The notes under the pieces are model-generated. The model was not told where the DNA came from. It worked only from the letters and a program-made list of their open reading frames with translations, and ran no database searches. From Paraspadella gotoi (lineage: Eukaryota; Chaetognatha): 64,000 nt of DNA. How positions within the stretch are numbered: position 1 is the stretch's first letter; every line of letters begins with the position of its first letter. This document shows, piece by piece, positions 50,401 to 61,033 of this stretch. Location of the stretch: assembly GCA_051294375.1 (NCBI GenBank), contig CM119267.1:17526937-17590936 (forward strand), read 5' to 3'. The position numbers were made by a program, and so were the translations under genes.

Positions 50401-51222
50401 TTGAACGGCGTTGATTAAGATGCTTCAATCTATGTTTCTTTTAAAATGATAAATTTGACACAAATGAACAAATCGTTAGGAGCATTCAGCTGAATATTAT
50501 TAGAGTTTCTGTTCGTTTTTTATGATCCGAAACTCGCTGCGTCTCAGTTCAGCAGTTTTCACGTCATTCCCTTTTATTGGGCTTGAAAAGTAAACAAGTT
50601 TGGACAAACAACGTTGAATTTTGTAATCTACTTCCTTCTTGGGTAAATTAATCTATCGAATGTCTTTTGAAAAGATTGTAACAAATAACGTGTGTAGTAG
50701 AATCATGACCATATACGCGATTATTTTAAAAAAAATCAGTTAAATCCACCAATTTTAACAATTTTAAATGATAATGTAGAAATCGTAGAACAAAATGTTA
50801 AATATAAATAAAAAAAGAACATTACCTGCGAGGGCATGGCACGAGGCAGAAAGTAACGGTAAACACGCTCGAGTCGGCCGACGCGGAGGATCAATTGGAT
50901 CGATGATGAAGGCATGTGATAAAAACGGAATGAGCCAAGGAAAAGGGGAAAAGAAAATTGGTTGTGAGATTTATCTGAATGTTGCCAAGATAACAGTCAA
51001 AATGAAAGTTAAATGCGCTGAATTATAAGTGTCGCCAATTTGACACTCTAAACACTTTGTATTTATTTTCTTCTCCGTTTTTTTGAAAAATAAAATCCTA
51101 CGCAAACGGTACATAGATACAAATAATGTCTTCTTACTCTCTTTGTCCCTTTAGTATTTTACTAAATCTTTAAAATCCCTTTCTCTCTCTCTCTCTCTCT
51201 CCTCTTCTACCTCTCTCTCTCT

Positions 51223-51261
<39 letters not shown>

Positions 51262-53287
51262 CTTCTCTCGCACTTACCTCTTTCCCACCGTTATCTTTTA
51301 ACTTAAGTCTCAAGTTAATTTTAAGTCCTTAAAACCAGAAGGACACCACGCCACTTCCTCTTCCCCACTCGATGTGGCGTTCATCCCCATTTCGAGAGCG
51401 GGACAGGGTGCCGCCTCACCCCTTTCCAATTCCCAAAGATTAATTTTCCGAGAAATGAGTCGAGTGGGGCGAGCGGCGGACCGGTCCACGGTGCAGATGG
51501 TCAGCCGTGAAATATACCTTGACTGGAATACTCCAGATGAAATGACGTTTTTTTTTAGTCGCCGTCGCAAAACGGAGTGAGTGGTTCGTTGGCGTGTTTA
51601 TTTTTAAAAATACTTTGATCGAGGACTGTCAAAGGTTTCAAATAAATATTTATAGGCTTGTAAAAGTGACATTCGCCGAGGAAAAAAATATTGATTCCGA
51701 AATTTAAATTCTTTTTTCGAAAAAATGAATTGAATGAAAAATCAAATGAATAAATGAATGATTTATAAAAAAAAATATTCATGACGAACAAATGAAAAAA
51801 AATTTCAACATTTATTTAATAGATAAATAGAATACATGAAACGAAAAATAATTTCGCCACGATTATTTAATAGATAAATAGAAATAATGTGACCCACGAA
51901 AAAAATTTCACGATTATTAATAGAATAGAAATGAATAAAATGAAACGAACGATAAAAATCTTTCTCGTGACTTCAGATGTGTGGCCGTCAAGTATCCCCT
52001 CAAGTACGGGAACGCGCGCCGCTCCAAACGACGCCATCTTTGGTTCAAAATCGCCGGCGCCTGGTTCGTCTCTTTCGGCGTCGCGGCCGCCGCTCTTCGC
52101 CATCGCTTCCAGCGACAACTCCTTGTTATAGGAGCAGGTAGAAAAAGTGTTTCGATTCTGGAGCGGTCGCCAGTGAAATATTGGCGAAAAAACAAAAAAC
52201 CCAAAAAACTACACTTGTAAAAACCTCAACGATTTGCCCAAAAAATCAAACCACAGTGCACTTCTTATACAATTCATATCATGAACTTGAAACGAACGTA
52301 CACCGTAATACGTTTTTTTTTTTTTTTTTATTTTTTCATTTGAATTTTCGAGCAATTCGGTAGTGTGCCACTAATTAACCTGCCGAAACCCACTCTCTCG
52401 GCCCTTTGCAGCAGCAACGCGGACTTGCATGCCTCCGCAACGCCACTTTATCGTTCACGTCTTCCACGGCCTCTTTCTTCCTTCCGCTCGTCATCATGCT
52501 CATCATGTACCGGCACGACGAGTCTACAATCCTCAAACAAAACGTTAGTCTTTGTTACATTTATTTATCAAATTGATGTATAATGCGATTATATTTGTGA
52601 TTTTTGGAATAATGAATCCTACCAAACCGCTGGTGAAGGAGTGTATGGAAGCCTAGGTATTTGAGTCCTCTGAAGTTAGTAAACTTTAAAAGTGGGAAAT
52701 TAACTAACAAACTAACTTAATTGAAAGCATACAATCTACAATTAAGTTCAAAGCGAATATTTGACTTCAGGAGCAAAGGCCGAACGAGGCGACCAGGGAA
52801 ACTAGGGCAAGTCGGTCAGTCGCAGATCGAGAAAGATCGCAAAAGTCTACGACTGCGAAAAATATGGTTATTATAATAAAATGATATCAATATACTAATT
52901 ACTATTTAAAAATAATTCTTGTTTATGAAAAGTAACAATTTTGCTTATTTCCTTTTTTTCCGTTTTCCTCGTTCCCTTTCCACAGCCCCATCATCCTCGG
53001 CGCGCCAAATCGTTGCCCGACGCATCCCGCACGTTCCTCTCCATCTTGGCGCCCAAGATTCCTACCTCCGACCGCGCCACGCTCAATCAGTGACGCGTTC
53101 CACGGCGACGCCGCCGCAGCAGCCGCGGTGAACCGGCTTTCGTGGCTGCGCTCGCCAGCCGAAACGGTTGAGGTACCGGCGCGGTTTCGGAAAGAGTTCG
53201 CGAACTGGCGAACGGGCGGCGCCGTTTGCCGTCGTCGCAGGCCGGCCGCCGTCGTTTCAACCGCCGGAAAACGACGAGGTGCGAAAG
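39272..53287 (+). CDS. Aminergic (5-HT2-like) rhodopsin-family GPCR, exons 1-6 (TM1-TM5 and part of loop 3)
   Basis: Exons: 39267-39509 (ATG 39272, TM1 ILIAIVLSLIDAVTVV), 43282-43422 (GNVMVC, ERKLQN, SLALCDLLLSLLVMP: TM1-2 with Asp2.50), 44968-45070 (TM3), 51977-52137 (TM4), 52412-52543 (ECL2 and TM5) and 52986-53287 (intracellular loop 3). Phases agree (1, 1, 2, 1, ...). Amine-receptor marks: Cys3.25, Trp3.28, Asp3.32 in WFSFDVLCC, and an ECL2 Cys before TM5. The KLQN..N(F/Y)FL.SLA..D pattern is closest to 5-HT2 receptors. The TM3 end reads DRC, not DRY, and TM5 (FIVHVFHGLFFLP) lacks the serines used by catecholamine receptors. N-glycosylation sites are NDS and NFS. Exons 3-6 carry frameshifting indels that the second copy often corrects. 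TM6-7 were not found. Intron 3 hosts an antisense transporter gene. Confidence 0.85.
39852..41575. repeat. Fold-back: intron plus noisy inverted copy of GPCR exon 1
   Basis: 39852-40235 (CTGAAATGG...CATTGGCTCTCTC) recurs inverted at about 41340-41575. Reading 41340 to 40262 on the - strand gives the exon 1 region again: acceptor ccacag, ATGATGACG (ATG at 41224), TACATTCCCAAATCGGATCC, TCTCGCTCATTGACGCCGTC (near 40870) and the downstream intron to beyond the 25-N gap at 39827-39851. The inverted copy has many insertions. This is an assembly or chimeric-read artefact rather than a second gene. Confidence 0.8.
41811..42271. other. Assembly gap (461 N) in GPCR intron 1
   Basis: Bounded by an AAAG/GAAA tetranucleotide repeat on the left and an 11-G run on the right, both typical places for read drop-out. 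Confidence 0.95.
43690..44990. repeat. Direct duplication around the 25-N gap at 44150-44174
   Basis: 43690-44149 and about 44315-44990 share GTGAACCATT..., CTCGTAGATTT, GCGGCC...TACCTCAAT, ATATCTGCAAAATG, CTCACAAAGGAAAC and TACCCAGAGA, with frequent indels. The first copy stops at the gap in the middle of GPCR exon 3; the second runs through the exon. Unmerged contig ends are the likely cause. Confidence 0.85.
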
Positions 53288-53640
53288 GTAAAAAAAAACT
53301 GAGGATAAATTGAAGGTGTTCCGCCGCAGAGACCAATCAAAACAAACGGAGCTAATGGAAAAAACAAACAAATGGAAAGAGAGTCGCCTGCGTCGGCATT
53401 GGGTGATTAATTTTCCCGCTAACCTTCGAGAGGCGCCGCCATTTGCCTTTTTCACTCGCTCACGATTGTTTTGTACCCCTCTTTTTGAAATAAAGGGCTT
53501 TGAATTTTAATTTTGGAGACAGTAAGGTAGTTTGCATACGGCTAAACCGTATACCAAAAGCAACAATTAGACCAAATTCAAAGTTATTTATCTTTCATAA
53601 TTTATGATTCAACTGTCACTCTCAATTTTCTTTTTTCGAA
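44983..53640. repeat. Copy A of an ~8.7-kb segment (GPCR exons 3-6 and nested transporter)
   Basis: Colinear with 54940-64000 over its whole length, with single-base indels throughout. Homology starts at TTCCGCCAATGGTCTGCG in both copies; upstream flanks differ. Copy A lacks the ~760-bp insertion of copy B at the site near 52269. Unassigned parts inside GPCR intron 3 (45071-48317, 50221-51976) hold a conserved but unrecognised block at about 45525-45715, a TGCCCA patch near 47640 and CT tracts at 51181-51260. Confidence 0.9.
48318..50220 (-). CDS. SLC35G-like transporter, copy A (indel-damaged)
   Basis: Same seven-exon gene as at 58184-60014, antisense in GPCR intron 3. First exon 50086-50220 (ATG 50220, METGCNSADSAKL, donor gtaaat); stop near 48318. 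Several exons carry indels or stops relative to copy B: a TAG interrupts the fifth exon (the CGTCTAGTTTGG segment, where copy B has CGTCTCGTTTGG), and the second exon is frameshifted. In the first exon copy A stays in frame but reads IDPVNAVLLGVCATYVGL where copy B reads RPGHAVLLGVCATICWSY, because indels compensate, so it is uncertain which is correct. Base errors in one assembled haplotype are more likely than a pseudogene. Confidence 0.7.
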
Positions 53641-53723
53641 TCAACAAGAGCTCATTATAAATCTATTTCATTTACTTCATTTTCAAAAGAGATTCTCTCG
53701 CGTAAGCTCACATCTTCTTGCAG

Positions 53724-53898
53724 CAATTTCGTCGGAAGCTGCAGTATCTCGTCTGCGAAGCTCCCTCAGAGAGCGAGGAACGGGACCGCGCTGGACGCTG
53801 AATTTGATCGTGCTCGTGGAATTCTTTCGCTGTTTTCTGTGTGGGAATTCAAAGCCGCAGCTTCACGTGTGCGATATATTTTCTCACCTTCAATCAAG
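53724..53898 (+). CDS. Candidate exon downstream of GPCR exon 6
   Basis: 175 bases between acceptor tcttgcag and donor AAG|gtaaaa, with two frames fully open. One frame includes TLNLIVLVEFFRCFLC, a hydrophobic run that could be a damaged TM6, but the FxxCWxP signature is absent in every frame. It may be the next GPCR exon, another gene, or chance. Copy B ends before this point, so no second version helps. Confidence 0.25.
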
Positions 53899-53904
53899 GT
53901 AAAA

Positions 53905-54720
53905 ACATATCCTGTGGCCCCAAATAATCCCAATAATGTCGTTGTGATTCAAATTTAAAAAAATTTCTTCGAAAATATTTTTTTTTTCTGGATAGGAAGA
54001 TAAATCTAATTGGCTTCAAAATCTAATTGACTGCTCAGCGGGTTTGCATTTTCTTTCTGTGTTCATTTACATCAGGACTAAAGGCAATTCATCTTGGTTT
54101 CAAATTCCCATAATCTCCATATAACAGCACTATATCCTGGGGCTCAAAAACCATAATCTTCTAGATATTGGCAAACAATCTTGCGATTTTTAAAATTCCC
54201 AGATCGTTCTAATTTTTAGAGACCAATATATCCTTACCTTCAAAATCCCATAATCTTCTAATCTGATGTGAATCCCTGAGCTATTCAGAAGTCTTATAAT
54301 TCAAATTTTGTTCTGTTTCATCTTTCTGCCTGGTGCGGTCTACATTATATTTCTGACTTGACTTCCTTCATATTAGGAACTAAGGGCAATACATCTTGTG
54401 GTTTCAAAATACCATAAATTCTAATTTACGGCGAATAAGTCCTGCGGCTTCAATATTCCATAATCCTTCTATATAAGAACTATTGTCTGTGGCTCAAAAT
54501 CCATCATTTTGCAATCTACTCAATACGTTTATTAGTCTCAAAATATTATCATCAATAAAATTGTTCATGCTCTAATCTTCTCCTTTTTGGCTGCGTTCTA
54601 CATCATTTTTTGACGTTCATGCGCAAATCAGGGACCAATCCAAATCCTCCAATATAGGCAACATATCCTGTGCTTTAAATACCTAATCTAATAAGACAAA
54701 AATGTCCTGTCTGGTTAAGG
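53905..54720. repeat. Degenerate minisatellite with about 267-bp higher-order period
   Basis: Words such as CATATCCTGTGG, TTCAAAATCCCATAATC and TTCTAATCT recur every 50-60 bp. A longer unit repeats about three times (near 54033, 54303 and 54567), each with a TTTCTGC/TTTTGGCTG...CATT...TCAGGACTAA-like block. Confidence 0.65.
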
Positions 54721-54945
54721 TTAGCCCTTCTTCAATATTCTGTCTCGGCAGAATTTGACGCAATCATCTTAAGCGACGCGTTAAACTCGACTCGTTTTCT
54801 CCCGGACTCTGTGTAGAGTGTATGTTATAAAATTTGTATCGATTTTAAACAATAAACCGTGTAAAAGTCTGAATTATTCTGAAAAAATAAAATATCGCAG
54901 TACCCGAAAAGAAGTATGGCTTCTTTCTATCTCTCTCTTCCGCCA

Positions 54946-56870
54946 ATGGTCTGCGTGTTTTGGTTTTCCTTCGACGTTCTCTGCTGCACCGGATCCATCA
55001 TCCACCTCTGCATCATCTCCGTCGACAGGTGCAGGCGGAGAGAGGGAGAGGGGGGGAGAGGGAGTGGGGGAGAAAGAGGGGAAGGAAAAAGCATTTGGGA
55101 GAGAGTGGGAAGATCGAGGGAAAGAGAGGACAGGAAGAAGGAAGGTAGGAAAGGTTAGCATAGGGATGGGAAAGAGAAGTGAAAGGAAGAGGGGAGGGTG
55201 AGAGAAGTGAGTGGGGGTGAATAGCTTGATAGCTGTAATGATTAATGTCTGACGACTCGTCGAAGACAGAAAACCATGGTAAAAGATACAGACCTCTATA
55301 TGCGACGTCTTACTTCGGAAAAAAAAATTAAATTGAGTTGTAGTAGAAAGGACGAAATAAAAAGAATGAAGATGCGAATAGCACCGCACCCTGAAACCTG
55401 ATTCATTCTGTGCAGATACTATTCCAAAGAACCATTATAGTATGAAAGTAATATTAACGTTTTATGTGAGATTTGTAGAACCTGATAACGTCTCCTACAA
55501 GCACTTAACATAAATTATATCCTCTTCAGTTTTCTTTAACTTATGCAATGCCCGATTCCATGTCTTGACAACCATTCTGAAGTCAGCCGACGAGAGTTCG
55601 ATTCCTCGGTGACTTTGAGCGACCATAATCTCCATAAATCTCGAACTTTCACCCAAAAAACGTCATGAGTTTTTAGAAAGAGACGGAAAGAGGAATTTTT
55701 CGGTGAAAAAGAGGAACTAATGAGAGGGAGAGTGAGACTTTTGACCAGTGGAGATTCTTGCGTCTACAGATTTGGAAAGTTAAGTTTACGTTTTTGTAAA
55801 GTTTTTTTTAACGAGATAACAAAGCGAAATCTGTCTGAAAGAAATATAGAATTGTATTATAGTGTCAACAAAAGAAAAAAAATTATGTACATTTAATTTA
55901 CTATGTCAAGATGACTCCCTAAAATAAGAGATTGATCCTTCATTTATACAAATTATATAATCAATAAAATCAATTATAGAATCATTATTTCGATATATTT
56001 TATATCAAAGCGCATCTTGAGGTGACTCAAAGCGACTCCATTCAAGTTTTTTCTTTTTACATTTTCTTGAATCTTCATTGACTTTCATTGACTTTTCTCC
56101 TTCCCTTCTTTTCTTCATCCAGAGTTTCTAATTCAATCAAATCCGCGAGGGTAAGTTACGTTAAAAAAAAGCCACGAAAAAACTTGTCTTTTTTTCTTTC
56201 CCGGTTGTTCATCGATGCCGGACGATGGAATGAAAATCCAGACTCAAATTCCCTCGACGATGGAAAAAGGAGAAGCGGAGGGAAAAGGAGGCGTGATGGG
56301 TGGAGAGAAGCGGATAATGTGGGTATTGAGAAGCGGAAGAGAAAATACGGGTATACTGAATACTGGATAGGATAAGTCTAAAAAATATTGTGAGAAACGG
56401 AAAAACACGTTGAGATTGGCGAAATGACTTTAAAAGTAGAAATTATCAATGAAATGAAAAGAGGAAAAAAAATGCCTTTTAATGAAAGTTGTGTTGGTAG
56501 TTTAGAGTGAAGAAAAAAAAACAATACAAAAATAGGCGGGTGATAAGCGAAAACAAACGAGAAGCCGGAAATGGAATAAACCGAGGAATGTCGAAAAATG
56601 AGTCGCGGGTTAAAAGAAAACATTAAAAAAGCTGAAAATTCTGGATTAAGAAAAGGGAAGAGGGAAAGAGTCAAGATTAGAAAGAAAAGGTCAAGGAGTG
56701 GAAAATAAAAAAGACGATATGCGGGAAATGCAAAGACCGCAAAAAGGAACAAATAAATGAGTCAGAAAGAAAGGAGGATGAATAGAAGAGAAGAAGCGCA
56801 TCAGGAGAGACACTCTCAAGACGAAACAGCGAATCAATAACATGAGGACGAGAGAGAGAGAGAGAGAGAC

Positions 56871-56907
<37 letters not shown>

Positions 56908-59900
56908 ACGAGGAGAGAGCTTGATTGAATTTAAATCAGTACAACCAAAAAAAATTATCCATTTATTTAAATAAATAAGTATCTTGCCACTGACTTGTGG
57001 TGGTTTAAGATAATTATATAGCAGGCCCTGCAAGTTTTCAATCAAGACTCTCTCACAGTCCCGTTCTTATCTTGGAAAAGCGATGGAAGCCTTCACACAC
57101 CTCTGCAAAGTCAGAGGGCAAGATAGGCCTGTTTGAATGAAATGATTATTTTTCATATTGTTGTATCAATTTCATAATGTTTGAATGACGCCGTTGAGAT
57201 TAAAAGAATTGAATAATTTAAATAATTAATTTTAAAAAATTTTAAGGGATGTGAAATAACGTAGATGGGAAATAGAGGGAGAAAAAAGGGTAAGGACAGC
57301 TGAACAGTGAACATAATCACAGATGCAGTCGGTGAAGGATGAAAAAAAGAGCATTGAAGAAGAAAAAAAGTAAACGAGATGATCGGGAGTGAACTATGAT
57401 TAGCAAATTAAAGAAAGTTGGAGACTAGAAAATTATAAAGCAAGCCTGAAAGGTAGCATTCATGAAAACGTAGCAAAAAGAGAAAAGTAAGAAGTTTTTG
57501 AAAAAAAGTGCTGTGCTCTCCTGCCCACTGTACCCAAAATGACCTAAGTGCCCAATCTGCCCATCTGTGCCTAACTGCCTATTTATGATCACCAACCAAA
57601 AGTGCGCAACTGCCCGCTTTGCCCAACGGCGAATCGATTTTTTGTTGTTTTTTTTGCTGCTAAAAGATTAAAAGGGGAAAAGATAAGAAGTAAACAGACA
57701 CAAGGAGAGTAAAGCGAAAGTCATCCGAAAAAAGATGAAAAGAAAACAGACATAAAACCCAACGGCCCTGTTTATAGCTCGCTGGAGCAGCTTTCCCTCT
57801 TTGTTTCTCTCTCCGTCTTTCTCTAATCAAATCAAATCAAATCTTTCTCGCTTGGTTAATCTATCGTACTTTGAACCATAAAAAGGTCTATCTCTCTCTT
57901 TTTTATTTCTCGCCAATGCTAATACACATTATATCATTCAAAGTAATAAATTTATTCTGACTAACAATCATTACATTAGAATAATTAGCCATCAACTGCC
58001 CTTACAATGAGTTGGGAAACTTTTTAAATGTACTAATACGTTTTGAACCTATTTAAATTTTAATCATTCTACGTAATAAAAAGCTATATAAAAATATATA
58101 TAGAAAAACCTCAGGCTTAGGAAACGGAAAAACGAGTTTTAGTTTTACGTATTGTAATTAAACTATAATGATCAACTATCAAATTAATTTGCCGACGGTC
58201 TTTTCAGTTCTATGTAATTTTCTTGTATCAAAGGTTCCAAGTTTTTGGTTAATCTTTTATGCTTCATAACAAATTCAAAGATGATTAAATGTACGTTCGC
58301 TAATGTAAACATAGCCGAACATATGAGCAACGCACCAACTGAAAAGAATGTTAAGTCAATACAAATCAAATCGTTTAAAAAACATTCTGAGAGTGAGATA
58401 CGTACCTGCCGATAACACATTGGGTATTTCATTCAAAAAAATGAGCCCAAGAAAATAAGAGAAAGGAATTTCTGAAGATTGTGAAATCGCCGTTGTTGTT
58501 GTTGTATCTTCCTGATTTATTTTTAAATATTTCTTTAAAGATCACAACATTGGTGGTATTGAGACTTTAATAAATATGATAAGTTTGTTGAATAAATATT
58601 TCGAAACAATGTTTATCTCACTTGGATAGAGAAAATAGAAAATATTCTTGCCAATAGATCCAATATGCCGCAAATGATGGTACCAAAAATATCCAAACGA
58701 GACGGTTTCGAAAGAATAGTAAATCCATTGACAATATATATTGATACTGGAATAGTAAATACTGCTGTAAAATGTAATCAAAGTTATCAATGACGAAAGT
58801 TTAAGCGTGAGTAAATTTTTTTTTAAAAAGTCACCTGCAGGAGTCGCACCCAACTGCCAAACGGTCCAATCAACATTTGGATAAAATCCAACCAGTATTT
58901 GGGAAATAGCGAAGCAAAATGAACCAAAGATCGAGTATAAATATGCCAGTTTGTAATTGGGATATCTTTGAATAAAGTAAACTTCGGATGTTCGGAAAAT
59001 AAAGGATGGCCGGGTTAGTAGAAGCAAACCTACTAGTGCAGTTATGAGTGATAGCACCTGACCAATAGAGAATTGTTTATTTGCTGGTTCAAATTTAAAA
59101 TAATAAATATTAAATGAAAAAAAACTTATTTTTATTATGCTTCAGGCTGCTCCTTATCCGATTTCTAAACCTTCAAGGAATTAAAAAAAAAAAAAAAGAA
59201 AATTTAAAAAAAAGTTAATAGTTATGAGCATTGAGCAAGTAGGTAAAAAGGATAAAATTAAAAGTTCTATAGTATCTACAATTCTACATGTACCTGCTCT
59301 TTAGTTGGTAGTTTTTTCATTAGGATGCTCTCTATAATTGGAGTCCAAACAACATTGAGATTATAGAGGGCCACCACATCACCTTGAAATATATATTTTA
59401 CACTTGACTTTTGCTATGAAACACAAACTGTTACTTTCGATTTTAAATCAACGTTGGCGCCAACCTAGCGGGCAATCAGTCATGGCGATGAAAACGACGA
59501 GGTAACCAACGTAGATAAACACCGAGGACGCGATGGATGCGGTTTTAACGCTGGCGCTCAGTTGGGAGAGAGGCTGACCGCCGAGTCGTTCGTTCAAGAC
59601 GAATAGAGGGATGTTGAAAATTGTGGCAGTGAGACAAATGAAGCCGTTCATCCACGCGCCGTCGAAAGCCTTTGAGAAAATAATATATTTATATATTATA
59701 CATATTTATATATATATATATTTATATTGGTTGTACCAATTTCATATCCTTTTTAATTAGTGTTCTAATTGACGATCTACGTCTCTTTATGCAATTTAAA
59801 CGAAAAAAAAATGGAGAAAAAATATGAATATGGTAGTATTAAATAAGTTCAACCAATATAATGTCCTTCTCATACTTATTACCCCATTGTCTTCGACCAA

Positions 59901-60982
59901 TACATTGACGTAAGACCAACATATTGTAGCGCAGACACCGAGGAGAACTGCGTGACCGGGTCGATTAGATCTCTCCAGTTTGGCGGAATCGGCGCTATTG
60001 CAACCAGTTTCCATGGTTTCTTAATTTTCCATCCGTTTCAAAAGTCAATAATAAATGATGATTAATTATAATTTTTCCTAAAAGGTTTTTTTTGTTGTTG
60101 CAAATTTCGAATGATTTATAATTTTCCTATTTTTTTAAACATTTGATCTTCTTTAAAAATTTTAAAAACGATGTATAATGTATATCATAAAATTTATCCT
60201 TGAACGGCGCTGATTAAGATTCTTCAAATCTGTTTAAAATGATAAAGGAGCCACCAAATGAACAAATCGTAGGAGCATTCAGCTAAATATTATTGAGTTT
60301 CTGTTCGTTTTTTATGATTCCGAAATCGTGCGTCTCAGGTTCAGCAGTTTTCACGTCTATTCCCTTTGATTGGGCTGAAAAGTAAACAAGTTTGGACAAA
60401 CAACGTGAATTTTGTAATCTACTCCTTTTGGGTAAATAATCTATCGAATGTCTTTGAAAAGATTGTACAAATAACGTTGTAGGTAGAGATCTATGACCAT
60501 ATACGCGATTATTTAAAAAAAAATCAGTTAAACCACCAATTTTAAAAATTTTAAATGATAATGTAGAAAATCGTAGAACGAAAATGTTAAATATAAATAA
60601 AAAAAAGAACATTACCTGCGGAGGGGATGGCAGCGGAGGCAGAAAGATAAGCGGTAAACACGCTCGAGGTCGGGGACGCGGAGGATCAATTGGGATCATG
60701 ATGAGGCATGTGAAAAAACGGGAATGAGCCAAGGAAAAGGGGAAAAGAAAATGGTTGTGAGATTTATCGAGTTGGATGTTACATTGCCAAGATAACCAGT
60801 CAAAATGAAAGTTTAAATCGTGAATTATTAATGTCGGCAATTTTGACAGCTCTAAACAGCTTTGTATTTATTTTCTTCTCGTTTTTTGAAAAATAAATTC
60901 CTACGCAAACGGTACATAGGATACAAATAATCGTCTTCTTACTCTCTTTGTCCCTTTAGTATTTTACTAATATCTTTAAATC

Positions 60983-61033
<51 letters not shown>

